Positions 15,523-24,141 are shown, counted from the first letter of the stretch. The stretch is 64,000 bases of DNA from Arenibacter sp. P308M17 (GCF_003426735.1 NZ_QVON01000002.1:310001-374000), one strand, 5' to 3'. Notes: a model not told the origin generated them from the sequence alone. A program made the numbers and translations.

Positions 15523-16311
15523 ATGAATTCCAAGACTTTCCTTAGCTGTATTTTTACCATTGCGCTTTCAATACAAATCGGGGCCCAGAACAAGCACAGC
15601 GGTATTCCCCCGGAAGTATCCCCCATGCCCATGAAGCCTGAAATGACCGAAATCTGGGAGCCGGAGGTAGGTGTGGTGACCCCTGCAAAAACTTTGGGAG
15701 ATGCCCCTTCGGATGCCATTATTTTATTTGATGGCAGCAACTTGGACCAATGGGTGAGCCAAAAGGACAATACCTTGGCCGCTCCATGGAAAATAGTGGA
15801 TAAGGACCATTTTGAAGTGGTTCCGGGGACGGGGGGAATAAGTACAAAAATGAAGTTTGGGGATTGCCAGATACACATCGAGTTCAGCGCTCCGGATGTG
15901 GTGGAAGGCCATAGCCAGGGTAGGGGCAATAGCGGATTGTTTTTACAGAACAGATACGAACTGCAAATATTGGATTCCTACAACAACCGTACCTATAGGA
16001 ACGGGCAGGCAGGCAGTATATATAAAGACCACGCGCCCCTGGTCAACGCTATGCGCGGCCCCTTGGAGTGGAACACCTACGACATCATCTATACGGCACC
16101 AAGGTTTAAGGAAGACGGTCGTTTGGATGCCAGGGCAAAAATTACAGTGCTGCACAACGGGGTACTGGTACAAAATAATGTGGAGATCAATGGCAACACC
16201 TATTATACCGGCCTGCACAACTATCCATCGGCCCATGGGGATGATGTACTTTCCCTACAGGACCACGGCAACAAAACACAGTTCAGGAACATCTGGGTAA
16301 GACCCTTGTAA
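15523..16311 (+). CDS. Secreted DUF1080 (3-keto-disaccharide hydrolase-like) protein
   Basis: A 262-residue protein with an N-terminal signal peptide (hydrophobic to about residue 21, GAQNK cleavage region). The DUF1080 domain covers about residues 60-262: IILFDGSNLDQWV at its start, GDCQIHIEFSAP, GRGNSGLFLQNRYELQILDSY in the middle, GPLEWNTYDIIYTAPRF, and RNIWVRPL at the end, as in this concanavalin-like fold. Some members hydrolyse 3-keto-glycosides made by periplasmic sugar oxidoreductases. Here the partner could be the Gfo/Idh-type oxidoreductase at 53.7 kb, but that is distant and speculative. It follows the GH92 gene in the same direction, after the palindromic element. Family assignment is strong; the substrate is unknown. 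Confidence 0.9.
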   Translation: MNSKTFLSCIFTIALSIQIGAQNKHSGIPPEVSPMPMKPEMTEIWEPEVGVVTPAKTLGDAPSDAIILFDGSNLDQWVSQKDNTLAAPWKIVDKDHFEVVPGTGGISTKMKFGDCQIHIEFSAPDVVEGHSQGRGNSGLFLQNRYELQILDSYNNRTYRNGQAGSIYKDHAPLVNAMRGPLEWNTYDIIYTAPRFKEDGRLDARAKITVLHNGVLVQNNVEINGNTYYTGLHNYPSAHGDDVLSLQDHGNKTQFRNIWVRPL

Positions 16312-16336
16312 ATCCCTACGATTTCTACCAGAATAA

Positions 16337-16365
16337 AATGCCGAAGACTCATTTTCTTCGGCATT
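16337..16365. terminator. Bidirectional intrinsic terminator
   Basis: 11-bp perfect stem AATGCCGAAGA / TCTTCGGCATT with a 7-nt loop between the convergent DUF1080 gene and ribBA. T-rich sequence follows on the plus strand and A-rich sequence precedes it. Confidence 0.88.
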
Positions 16366-16480
16366 TATTATTTGAACTCATCTTGACCTTTTGTTTTCAA
16401 TCGAAAAGTTATGCTTTTATGCCCTAATAAAGGCTTTATGGAGCAGCATAGCGGCGCTACGGTGAGAGAAAAAGACAAAA

Positions 16481-17623
16481 TTAGTAGGTTACGTATTCCA
16501 CTATTTCGAGTCCGTAACCTACAATACCCACTCTTTTGGTATGGCTGGAATTGCTCAACAACCTAATTTTGGCAATATCCAAATCGTGCAGAATTTGGGC
16601 CCCAACGCCAAAATCCTTGGCATCCATATCCACCTTGGGCGCCTTGTATATACCTTGTTGTTGCAATTCTTTAAGTTCTCCCAAACGGCCCAAAAGGTTC
16701 AAGGACTCGGATTCCTGATTTATAAAGACTATGGCCCCTTTGCCTTCCTTGTTAATGGCATTGAACATGTCCTCCAATTTTTTATCCGGATTGTTGGTAA
16801 GGGTGCCCAAAATATCATTGTTGATCAAGGTAGAATTTATTCTGGCAAGGACCTTTTCGTTTTTATCCCAAGTTCCCTTGGTCAGCGCCAAATGTACCTC
16901 ATTATTGGTCGTCTGCTGATAGGCCCTCAATCTAAATTCGCCAAATCTGGTGACAATATCAAAATCTTCCTTTTTACGGATCAGGCTGTCATGTTCCATA
17001 CGATAAGCGATCAGGGCTTCAATGGACACAATTTTCAAGTTGAATGTCCTGGCTACTTTTACCAATTGTGGCAATCGGGCCATAGATCCGTCCTCGTTCA
17101 TGATCTCTACGATTACCCCGGCAGGCTTTAGACCTGCCAAACGGGCAAAATCAATGGCTGCTTCTGTATGTCCCGTTCTTCTCAATACCCCACCTTCCTT
17201 GGCAACCAATGGAAAGATATGTCCCGGCCTTCCCAGATCGTGGGCCTTGATATTGGTGTCCGTCAACGCCTTAACGGTACTTGCACGATCTGCCGCAGAA
17301 ATGCCCGTACTAACCCCATGGCCCCTTAAATCTACGGAAACGGTGAAGGCCGTTTCCATAGGATCGGTATTGTTGTGGACCATCATGTGAAGTCCCAATT
17401 CCTTACACCTACCTTCGGTAAGGGGGGCGCATATCAGCCCCCTGCCATGGGTAGCCATAAAGTTGATCAGTTCCGGTGTTGCCAATTCCGCAGCGGCCAA
17501 GAAATCCCCTTCGTTCTCCCTATTTTCATCATCCACAACAATAATGACCTTGCCCTGCCTTATATCCTCAATGGCCTCTTCTATGGTATTTAGCGTAATG
17601 GCCTTTTCAACTTTTGTTGTCAT
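16481..17623 (-). CDS. ribB: DHBP synthase with degenerate GTP cyclohydrolase II domain (RibBA-type)
   Basis: A 380-residue protein for riboflavin synthesis. The N-terminal half (about 10-210) is 3,4-dihydroxy-2-butanone 4-phosphate synthase with its active-site signature intact: DDENRENEGD at 31-40, HGRGLICAP, TGISAADRA, and GHIFPLVA...RRTGHTEAA. The C-terminal half (about 215-378) still resembles GTP cyclohydrolase II in outline (GVGAQILHDL, RLLSNSS, GYGLEIVE). It lacks the zinc site (no Cys-x10-CDC; the region reads NNDILGTLTNNPDKK) and the REGRGI catalytic stretch (reads NQESESLNL). It should therefore supply only the RibB reaction, and a separate ribA is expected elsewhere. It is the last gene of the ftsK-lolA-lptF/G operon and overlaps its upstream neighbour by 4 bp (ATGA). 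Confidence 0.92.
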   Translation of the reverse strand: MTTKVEKAITLNTIEEAIEDIRQGKVIIVVDDENRENEGDFLAAAELATPELINFMATHGRGLICAPLTEGRCKELGLHMMVHNNTDPMETAFTVSVDLRGHGVSTGISAADRASTVKALTDTNIKAHDLGRPGHIFPLVAKEGGVLRRTGHTEAAIDFARLAGLKPAGVIVEIMNEDGSMARLPQLVKVARTFNLKIVSIEALIAYRMEHDSLIRKKEDFDIVTRFGEFRLRAYQQTTNNEVHLALTKGTWDKNEKVLARINSTLINNDILGTLTNNPDKKLEDMFNAINKEGKGAIVFINQESESLNLLGRLGELKELQQQGIYKAPKVDMDAKDFGVGAQILHDLDIAKIRLLSNSSHTKRVGIVGYGLEIVEYVTY

Positions 17624-19104
17624 GTTACTGCAATTTTATCTTTCTTCTTAAATACGCCCTTAAAATAATCAAATATGCTCCCAAAGGACATCAGTCCTTT
17701 GTCCGCAGTGGCCCTCCTGGTAAGGAATACCCCTAAAGGTAACATTATTAATGTAGAGAGCCATGCCCCTATAATAGGATGAATATTCCCTTCCTTGGCA
17801 TAATTTCCTGCAAATACCCCAATAAAATAATAGGTTAGGAAGAGGATAATTGCTATAACCATGGGGAGGCCCAAACCACCCTTTCTGATAATGGCACCCA
17901 AGGGGGCCCCAACAAAGAACAAAATAATACAGGACAATGCCAAGGCGTACTTTTTATGGAGCGATAAAATATGGAGCCGATATATCTTGTACTTTATTTG
18001 AAGCTCATTTTTCTTGCCCTGAATACTTGTAATAATATTTGAAACGGAACTCTTTGCCGAACTTAAAATCTGGGTCTGGTGCCATGAGGGAAAGATTGAC
18101 AAAATACTATCCGTATTCTTATTGGTGCCCAAAGAATCCATCTCCCTCTTTTTTTTATCGATGGTAATTTGGGTAAGGGAATCGGGTTTTTTCAAAGGTA
18201 CGAAAGCGCCCATTCTTCCTGTAATATTCTTGGAAAAAGCGGTGACCAGTTTAACATTGTCCTTCTTCAAGGAATCTATATCCTTGGTAAGGCGGGAAAT
18301 GTTTTTCATCTTGTCCGTACTTACATCCCGCTCCTCATCCAAATCTACATCGTTCAGGTCCGATAGGTCCTTGTTAATGGTATAGGTCTTAAAATTTGCC
18401 TTGGTAAACGGATTTTTCTTCCTGTCCTTGTTATTTTTAGTAGTCACGTCCAAATAATAGTGTCCGTCTTTTAATACCAGCTGTAAAATATCGGAGTCCT
18501 CACTGCTGATAAGTTCTCCGGATTTGGCCTTGATTACCGTGGTGTTTACCTTTGTTTTGGACTTTTCATGAATGATGACATTTTCCAAAAATCGATCGTT
18601 TTCCCCGTATTTACGGTCTACCTTCATGTTCATATCGGTACCTTCCAAATCACTGAATACCCCTTCTGAAATAATGGCCGCCGGTTTTACCTTGGCAATA
18701 TTCCTTCTTAAATTGTATATTTTTTGTTCGGAAATAGGAATAATATTATTGGCAAAATAAAAAGTGACCCCACCTAAAAATGTAACAAAAATAATAAGTG
18801 GCAACATGGCCCGCTGTAAGGAAATACCAGAGGCCTTCATGGCCGCGAATTCATAATTCTCCGCAAAGGTGCCAAAGGTGAGAATGGAAGAAAGCAATAC
18901 CGTTAAGGGAATTACACGTTCCATTAGGTTGGGCATAAGGTAAAAAAGGAATTTTCCAATTATGAAAATATCCAAGCCCTTACCTGCAAAGTCATCAATA
19001 AACAACCAGATCGTTTGAAATACGAAGATAAACATCAGTATTACGAACGAACTGATAAAATTAAAGAGGAACCTCGATAATATATATCGGTCTAGAATTC
19101 TCAA
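17620..19104 (-). CDS. LptF/LptG-family permease (YjgP/YjgQ)
   Basis: A 494-residue inner-membrane permease of the lipopolysaccharide export machine (LptB2FG). The N-terminal MRILDRYILSRFLFNFISSF and the following helices (about 10-130) match the family. A large periplasmic domain fills the middle, and three C-terminal helices lie around 375-475 (YALALSCIILFFVGAPLGAIIRKGG is the conserved cytoplasmic turn). The periplasmic part contains an extra Lys/Asp-rich stretch near 230-330, common in Bacteroidetes members. With a single gene it is not possible to say whether it is LptF or LptG. It follows the lolA gene by 3 bp and overlaps ribBA, so all are translated from one message. Confidence 0.92.
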   Translation of the reverse strand: MRILDRYILSRFLFNFISSFVILMFIFVFQTIWLFIDDFAGKGLDIFIIGKFLFYLMPNLMERVIPLTVLLSSILTFGTFAENYEFAAMKASGISLQRAMLPLIIFVTFLGGVTFYFANNIIPISEQKIYNLRRNIAKVKPAAIISEGVFSDLEGTDMNMKVDRKYGENDRFLENVIIHEKSKTKVNTTVIKAKSGELISSEDSDILQLVLKDGHYYLDVTTKNNKDRKKNPFTKANFKTYTINKDLSDLNDVDLDEERDVSTDKMKNISRLTKDIDSLKKDNVKLVTAFSKNITGRMGAFVPLKKPDSLTQITIDKKKREMDSLGTNKNTDSILSIFPSWHQTQILSSAKSSVSNIITSIQGKKNELQIKYKIYRLHILSLHKKYALALSCIILFFVGAPLGAIIRKGGLGLPMVIAIILFLTYYFIGVFAGNYAKEGNIHPIIGAWLSTLIMLPLGVFLTRRATADKGLMSFGSIFDYFKGVFKKKDKIAVT

Positions 19105-19107
19105 TGT

Positions 19108-19752
19108 CTAATTTCTTATGATGTAGTACCCATCATTCTTATACTTGCTCTCGTCAAAAGTAAATAAGGTTTTGGATAAAGGCTGGTCAATTTTAAAAGA
19201 ATTAACAGTAATGGTCGTTTTTGTTCCGTTCCTCCCTGTTTCTATAAGCTTATAGATATGTTTGGTCTCCACATCTATGCCCAACAAAATAGATTTGATT
19301 TCAGAATTGGTATCGATCGGTGTCAACTTCACAAATTGTATTTTTCTTCCCTGGATATTTTGTAAAATATCCCAGGCATAATTGTGCCCCTGCTTGTAAA
19401 AAGTAAGCATCTTGGACGGAGTAATGGTGTTTTCATCATCCAATTTATCCTCAATGGTCACCTCCTCATTTTCAGGAACAACGGTATACACCTTTTTTCC
19501 ATCATACAATTGTTTGGACCCCAGATAATTGAATAAATATTTATCGCCCTGCATGGTTACATCACCACGTGTTTCCGTATTTATGTTGGCCTCCTCATTG
19601 TGAAGGCTGTATTTAAAGTCTACAAAAATATTGTCATAACTTGTTACCTTATTATACACTTCATCCAACAACGTTTTGGCCTTTGCAGCGTTTTGTGCCA
19701 TTGCTATTGAAGTAGATAATACCAATAAGATTATGGATAGTTTAATTTTCAT
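19108..19752 (-). CDS. lolA: LolA-family outer-membrane lipoprotein carrier protein
   Basis: A 214-residue periplasmic protein with a cleavable signal peptide (MKIKLSIILLVLSTSIAMAQ). The rest matches the LolA/LolB-like open beta-barrel that shields a lipid: AKTLLDEVYNKVTSYDNIFVDFKY, RGDVTMQGDKYLFNYLGSKQLYDGKKVYTVVPENEEV, and a late TTITVNSFKIDQPLSKTLFTFDESK. Its role is to carry outer-membrane lipoproteins across the periplasm. It lies 31 bp after ftsK and 3 bp before the lptF/G gene, so envelope-transport genes share a transcript. Confidence is high for the family and good for the LolA function. Confidence 0.88.
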   Translation of the reverse strand: MKIKLSIILLVLSTSIAMAQNAAKAKTLLDEVYNKVTSYDNIFVDFKYSLHNEEANINTETRGDVTMQGDKYLFNYLGSKQLYDGKKVYTVVPENEEVTIEDKLDDENTITPSKMLTFYKQGHNYAWDILQNIQGRKIQFVKLTPIDTNSEIKSILLGIDVETKHIYKLIETGRNGTKTTITVNSFKIDQPLSKTLFTFDESKYKNDGYYIIRN

Positions 19753-19783
19753 TCTTTTCTATTTAAATTTTTAACGGTACCTC

Positions 19784-22168
19784 CTAAGCACTTTCATTGT
19801 TCAATAGTTGATCCAAGGCATAAATATCGGGAACAAGGACCTGACGGGCCTTACTACCTTCAAAGGGGCCAACTATGCCTGCGGCCTCCAACTGATCTAT
19901 AATTCTCCCGGCCCTATTGTACCCCAATTTCAACTTTCGTTGTATCAAGGAGGCCGAACCCTGTTGCGCAATTACGATTACTTCCGCCGCTTCCCTGAAC
20001 ATGGCATCCCGTTCGGAAATATTGTAATCAATACTTGTGCCAGAATCGTCATTTCCCATATATTCCGGAAGTAAATGTGCATCCGGATAGGCCCTTTGCG
20101 AGCCAATAAATTCAGTAATTTTGGCGACCTCCGGTGTATCCACGAAGGCGCATTGAATACGGGTAACGTCATTGCCCTGGGTAAATAACATATCCCCACG
20201 ACCAATCAATTGATCGGCGCCTTGTGTATCCAGAATGGTCCTTGAATCTATTTTAGAGGTCACCCTAAATGCAATCCTGGCCGGAAAGTTGGCTTTTATT
20301 ATCCCTGTAATTACGTTAACGGAAGGTCTTTGGGTGGCAATGATCAAGTGTATCCCGATAGCCCTGGCCAATTGTGCCAGCCTGGCAATAGGGGTTTCCA
20401 CTTCCTTCCCGGCGGTCATGATCAAATCGGCAAACTCGTCTATGACCAATACGATATAGGGCAGGTACATATGGCCATCATTCGGATTCAGTTTCCGCGC
20501 TTTAAACTTGGCGTTATATTCCTTTATATTACGGACCATGGCCACCTTTAACAACTCGTAACGGTTGTCCATTTCTATACAAAGCGAATTCAACGTATTG
20601 ATTACCTTATTGTTATCGGTAATAATAGCTTCTTCGGAATCCGGTAATTTGGCGAGGTAATGTCTTTCAATCTTGTTGAATAGTGTAAGTTCCACCTTCT
20701 TGGGATCTATAAGCACAAACTTTACCTCTGCAGGATGCTTTTTATAGAGCAAAGAGGTCAATACTGCATTTAGGCCCACGGATTTCCCCTGGCCGGTAGC
20801 TCCTGCCATCAACAAATGGGGCATTTTGGCCAAATCTACCACAAAGGTTTCGTTACTGATGGTTTTTCCAAAGGCAATGGGCAATTGCATCTCTGCCTTC
20901 TGAAATTTACTGGAAGCAATAACGGATCTCATGGATACGATAGTGGCATTCTTATTGGGCACTTCAATACCAATGGTTCCCTTTCCTGGAATGGGAGCTA
21001 TAATTCTAATACCGAGTGCCGCCAAAGAAAGGGCAATATCATCCTCAAGGTTTTTTATTTTTGAAATTCGTACTCCGGCGTCGGGCACAATTTCATATAA
21101 GGTAACCGTAGGGCCTATGGTCGCTTTAATCTGTGCGATACCAATTTTATAGTTCTTTAAGGTCTCGACAATTTTATTCTTATTTTCCTCCAGTTCCTCC
21201 TGATTGATGGTAATACCTCCACTTGCCCCGTGCTGATCCAAAAGATCCAATGGGGGAAACTTAAAATTGCCCAATTCCAAGGTAGGGTCGAACTCACCGA
21301 AATCTTCCACCAGCTTGTCGGAAATATTATCCAATTCCTCTTTCTCCTCCTTAATTTTCTCCACTTCCATGGCAATGGTATCCTCTTCGGCACCCACCTT
21401 AACTTCAAATTCCCCTTCATCGTCCTCTTTTGCCAAAACGGGAATATCCTTCTTATGGGTGTAGGTATCGATTACCACAGGGGTCTCTTCCTTTTTCGGA
21501 GTAAAGGAAATATCGTTTTCCCGGTCACTATCGGAATCGGACTTGACAGTTCTATCTTTCTTAAATTCGGTGGCCAAGGATTTCCCCTTGTCGTTTATAT
21601 ATGCAACCGCTTTATCCGGGGAAAATTGGAACAAGCGAACCAAAATAACGATCAAACCAAAAAGCAATAAAAGAAATACCCCGATTTTCCCTCCATAATC
21701 CTGAAGGAAATCGTTCATCTCGTACCCGACCATTCCGCCCAACAACGGTTTTCCAGCTGCAAAGAAACCCAGGGCAACGGAGAACCAGATGATAAATACC
21801 AATCCCCATATCCATTTTCGGAGCAGCCCTTGTTTTTGCATACTCAAAAATAGATAGAGACCGGTTATAAAAAGAAGAAAAGTAAAGATAATGGACGATA
21901 CTCCAAATCCTTTGTAAAGTACAAAATGGCTTACGTTGGCACCAAATTTATTCAACAAATTCCTGGCCTGTTCATTCCTGTCCGCAAATTCTGTTAAAAG
22001 GCTCTGATCATCCTGCCAGGTAAAATAAAAGGAGACAAAAGAAAAGAACAGCGCAATACTCAAAAGCATTAACAACCCTCCAAAAATAATTTTGTTCTGT
22101 TGTGATAACTTTAAGGAAAAGCCTTTTTTAGTGGGCGTAGACTTTGGTTTTTTTACCTTTTTTGCCAT
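19784..22168 (-). CDS. ftsK: DNA translocase FtsK/SpoIIIE family
   Basis: A 794-residue septum-associated DNA motor that clears the chromosome at division. The N-terminus has a basic cytoplasmic tail and four membrane helices (about 30-50, 90-110, 120-140, 160-185). An acidic linker (about 200-300) follows, then the motor: alpha domain, Walker A GATGQGKSVGLN, LIDPKKVELTLF, Walker B IVLVIDEFADLIM, and LIIATQRPSVNVITG. A C-terminal winged-helix gamma domain (MFREAAEVIVIAQQGS...RAGRIIDQLEAAGIVGP) reads orienting DNA sequences. Length is normal for Bacteroidetes. It is the first gene of the ftsK-lolA-lptF/G-ribBA operon, and a -7-like element lies about 30 bp upstream. Confidence 0.96.
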   Translation of the reverse strand: MAKKVKKPKSTPTKKGFSLKLSQQNKIIFGGLLMLLSIALFFSFVSFYFTWQDDQSLLTEFADRNEQARNLLNKFGANVSHFVLYKGFGVSSIIFTFLLFITGLYLFLSMQKQGLLRKWIWGLVFIIWFSVALGFFAAGKPLLGGMVGYEMNDFLQDYGGKIGVFLLLLFGLIVILVRLFQFSPDKAVAYINDKGKSLATEFKKDRTVKSDSDSDRENDISFTPKKEETPVVIDTYTHKKDIPVLAKEDDEGEFEVKVGAEEDTIAMEVEKIKEEKEELDNISDKLVEDFGEFDPTLELGNFKFPPLDLLDQHGASGGITINQEELEENKNKIVETLKNYKIGIAQIKATIGPTVTLYEIVPDAGVRISKIKNLEDDIALSLAALGIRIIAPIPGKGTIGIEVPNKNATIVSMRSVIASSKFQKAEMQLPIAFGKTISNETFVVDLAKMPHLLMAGATGQGKSVGLNAVLTSLLYKKHPAEVKFVLIDPKKVELTLFNKIERHYLAKLPDSEEAIITDNNKVINTLNSLCIEMDNRYELLKVAMVRNIKEYNAKFKARKLNPNDGHMYLPYIVLVIDEFADLIMTAGKEVETPIARLAQLARAIGIHLIIATQRPSVNVITGIIKANFPARIAFRVTSKIDSRTILDTQGADQLIGRGDMLFTQGNDVTRIQCAFVDTPEVAKITEFIGSQRAYPDAHLLPEYMGNDDSGTSIDYNISERDAMFREAAEVIVIAQQGSASLIQRKLKLGYNRAGRIIDQLEAAGIVGPFEGSKARQVLVPDIYALDQLLNNESA

Positions 22169-22196
22169 TAAATCTTCTATTCTGGTGGCTAAATTA

Positions 22197-22204
22197 CAAA
22201 TTTA
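22197..22204 (-). promoter_or_regulatory. Possible -7 promoter element for the ftsK operon
   Basis: On the minus strand it reads TAAATTTG, matching TAnnTTTG, 28 bp before the ftsK start. The nearest upstream TTG is about 25 bp away, longer than the usual 19-21, so the -33 part is weak. Confidence 0.45.
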
Positions 22205-22399
22205 CTAGATAATCGGGATTTAAATGTTTCAACGCTTGCCCGTTTCCGTTCAGGCAGGCGTCAATATCTAAAAATAAAGTTCATTTCAATGTCCCGAGGT
22301 AGTTTACTTATGAACGCATCTAAACTTTTCCTATAGATATAGCATTAAACGGATTCCTTTTTTTAGCTGGATAGCAAAATAAGATATATGAAATTGATC

Positions 22400-22765
22400 T
22401 TAAAAGAGTTTGGGAATATAAATGATAAGGCCTATAATGGATGCGGCAATGGAAACCAGCATAACGGCACCGGCGGAGATGTCCTTGATAAACCCAATTT
22501 TTTCATCATATTCGGGATGGACAAAATCCGCAATTTTTTCCACTGCCGTGTTTAAGCCCTCAATTCCCAGTACCAATCCAATAGCCAAAATCTGAAGAAT
22601 CCATTCCGTATTGGAAATTTCGAAATAGAATCCGGCCGCGGTCATCACCAAAGTGATAAAGACCTGGATTTTGATACTGGATTCCGTTCCAATCAAGAGG
22701 ATCGCTCCCCTTAAGGCATAACCAACGCTCTTTATGCGATTCACCAAAAAGCTTTCCTTATGCAT
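22400..22765 (-). CDS. dgkA: Diacylglycerol/undecaprenol kinase family protein (DgkA)
   Basis: A 121-residue integral membrane kinase with three membrane helices (about 15-30, 34-48 plus 55-70, 95-117), the standard size. The family signature E-G-LNTAVEKIADFV (here IEGLNTAVEKIADFV) holds the catalytic and metal-binding residues, followed by the conserved DISAGAVML. It phosphorylates diacylglycerol or undecaprenol to recycle lipids. The start overlaps the end of tpx by 8 bp, so it is translated from the tpx message. Bacteroidetes members are closer to the undecaprenol kinase type, so the lipid substrate is left open. Confidence 0.93.
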   Translation of the reverse strand: MHKESFLVNRIKSVGYALRGAILLIGTESSIKIQVFITLVMTAAGFYFEISNTEWILQILAIGLVLGIEGLNTAVEKIADFVHPEYDEKIGFIKDISAGAVMLVSIAASIIGLIIYIPKLF

Positions 22766-23264
22766 CCATCAGGGCTTCCAAGGCCGCTTTATAATTGGGC
22801 TCATCAACGGTTTCCGCAACCTGTTCCGTATAAATAACCTTAGCGTCCCCATCCAAAACTACCACTGCCCTGGAGTGCAGGGATTTTAGTGGTCCGTCCA
22901 CAAACTCCAGGCCATAGGCCTTTCCAAAGCTGCCGTCGCGAAAATCGGACAACATTTCAACATTTTCTATTCCTTCAGCACCACAGAATCTGGCTTGGGC
23001 AAAGGGAAGGTCTTTTGAAACACATAAGACCTTGGTGTTTTCTAATTTGGCAGCTTCTTTATTAAATTGCCTTACAGATTGGGCACAGGTGCCCGTATCC
23101 ACACTGGGGAATATATTCAATACCACTTTTCTACCTTTATAATCTTCCAAATTTGAATTGGATAAATCTCCCTTGGTCAAAGAAAACCCGGGCGCTTTAC
23201 TCCCAGATTTAGGTAGTGTTCCTATAGTGTTCAACGGGTTTCCTTTTAGTGTTACTGTAGCCAT
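22758..23264 (-). CDS. tpx: Thiol peroxidase (Tpx), atypical 2-Cys peroxiredoxin
   Basis: A 168-residue thiol peroxidase that reduces hydrogen and alkyl peroxides using thioredoxin. The family opening MATVTLKGNPLNTIG is present. The peroxidatic cysteine C60 lies in PSVDTGTC, the resolving C94 in ARFCGAEG, and a further C81 in VLCVSKDLPFAQ. Length is standard. It is the first gene of a two-gene unit with dgkA (8-bp overlap) and sits near a thioredoxin and a second peroxiredoxin gene, giving a local peroxide-defence group on one strand. The strict promoter consensus is not seen upstream. Confidence 0.96.
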   Translation of the reverse strand: MATVTLKGNPLNTIGTLPKSGSKAPGFSLTKGDLSNSNLEDYKGRKVVLNIFPSVDTGTCAQSVRQFNKEAAKLENTKVLCVSKDLPFAQARFCGAEGIENVEMLSDFRDGSFGKAYGLEFVDGPLKSLHSRAVVVLDGDAKVIYTEQVAETVDEPNYKAALEALMDA

Positions 23265-23352
23265 GATTGTGTATTTAAATTTTGGGTGAAAATAAAAAAT
23301 ATATGCTTGATAAATAAGGAATAATGGATAAAAAATAAGAAGGGGCCAAACC

Positions 23353-23405
23353 AGTGTCCGGTCAACGTTTAAATTACCCGTAGGTTTAAGCTTGGCTGGA
23401 CACTA
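23353..23405. mobile_element. Minimal derivative of the 11-kb MITE-like repeat
   Basis: Fifty-three bp that join the left end (AGTGTCCGGTCAACGTTTAAA) and right end (TACCCGTAGGTTTAAGC...GGACACTA) of repeat copy A at 11021-11186 with the whole centre missing. Same terminal inverted repeats. It lies between tpx and the small protein gene. Confidence 0.7.
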
Positions 23406-23498
23406 ACCCAAAACTACGCTTAAATACAGATTCCTTTATCCTACTCTATTTACAGCATAAGATAAAGGTATCTGTTATTATTAGAGGATAAATGGCTT

Positions 23499-23756
23499 TT
23501 ACCTGTCTATGGAACCGGTTACCCGTTGCATAAATTCGTTTAAGGCCTCTTTTTGGGGCTTCCCTTCCTTAATGGATTTTTGTACCTCCAAGGCGCCGTA
23601 TAGATTGGAAATCAATTCACCAATAACGTCCAATTCCTCATCCTTTAACGAGGCTACTTCGGTGATGGATTCCAATGTCTCTATGGTTTCCAATACATAA
23701 TCCTCGTCATTTTCGGCTATAAAGCCTGTTAGGTGCTTAATTACTGGTAATTTCAC
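23499..23756 (-). CDS. Small conserved flavobacterial protein (DUF6952-like)
   Basis: An 85-residue acidic, helix-rich soluble protein (MKLPVIKHLTGFIAEND...). The sequence and its position beside thioredoxin resemble a small family known only from Bacteroidetes (I believe DUF6952); no biochemical role is known. It starts 20 bp before the end of the thioredoxin gene, in another frame, so translation is probably coupled and the product likely serves the same redox pathway. There is no cysteine, so it cannot be a thiol carrier itself. Alternatives cannot be separated from the sequence. Confidence 0.75.
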   Translation of the reverse strand: MKLPVIKHLTGFIAENDEDYVLETIETLESITEVASLKDEELDVIGELISNLYGALEVQKSIKEGKPQKEALNEFMQRVTGSIDR

Positions 23757-24051
23757 TGATCAATTCTTTTAAAACTTCATATTTATTGGTCTGGACCTGA
23801 TTCTTGAATTCGCCATCACTGAAAACGGCAAAAGTGGGAAGATTGTCCACATTGGCCAACTTTCTGGATTCTGGAAATTTCTCAGCATCTGCCAGAACAA
23901 AGGTGATGCCTTCATTTATGGATGCCTCTTTTTTAAACTTGGGTTTCATTATCCTACAATTACCGCACCAGGTAGCGGAATATTGAACAACCACATTTTT
24001 ATTCTGATCAACAATCTCTTTCAGATTATCATTTTCCAATTCAACTATCAT
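23737..24051 (-). CDS. Thioredoxin-family protein
   Basis: A 104-residue single-domain thioredoxin without a signal peptide. The active site is TWCGNC with C29 and C32; NC replaces the usual PC of classical thioredoxin (CGPC), which alters redox potential in known variants. A conserved Asp (ADAEKFPES) and cis-Pro region (NLPTF) are present. It probably reduces the neighbouring peroxiredoxin or Tpx in the cytoplasm. It follows the peroxiredoxin gene but is separated from it by a terminator hairpin, and it overlaps the following small gene by 20 bp. Confidence 0.93.
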   Translation of the reverse strand: MIVELENDNLKEIVDQNKNVVVQYSATWCGNCRIMKPKFKKEASINEGITFVLADAEKFPESRKLANVDNLPTFAVFSDGEFKNQVQTNKYEVLKELISEITSN

Positions 24052-24085
24052 AAATTCTATATTTAATTTTGAACGAGTCCTTTAT

Positions 24086-24122
24086 AAAAAAGGAGCCAAT
24101 GCTACATCGCCATTGACTCCTT
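24086..24122 (-). terminator. Intrinsic terminator after the peroxiredoxin gene
   Basis: Minus-strand stem AAGGAGTCAATG / CATTGGCTCCTT (one mismatch) with an 8-nt loop, followed by TTTTTT. It lies 20 bp after the peroxiredoxin stop and before the thioredoxin gene, so it can limit read-through into the latter. Confidence 0.82.
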
Positions 24123-24141
24123 AGATATGTATTTATTGAAC

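Noticed and set aside
16441-16466. Short CATAGCGGCGCTACGG palindrome near the ribBA end as another MITE copy
   Set aside because: Only the central core is similar; the terminal repeats are missing, so it was not called as an element.
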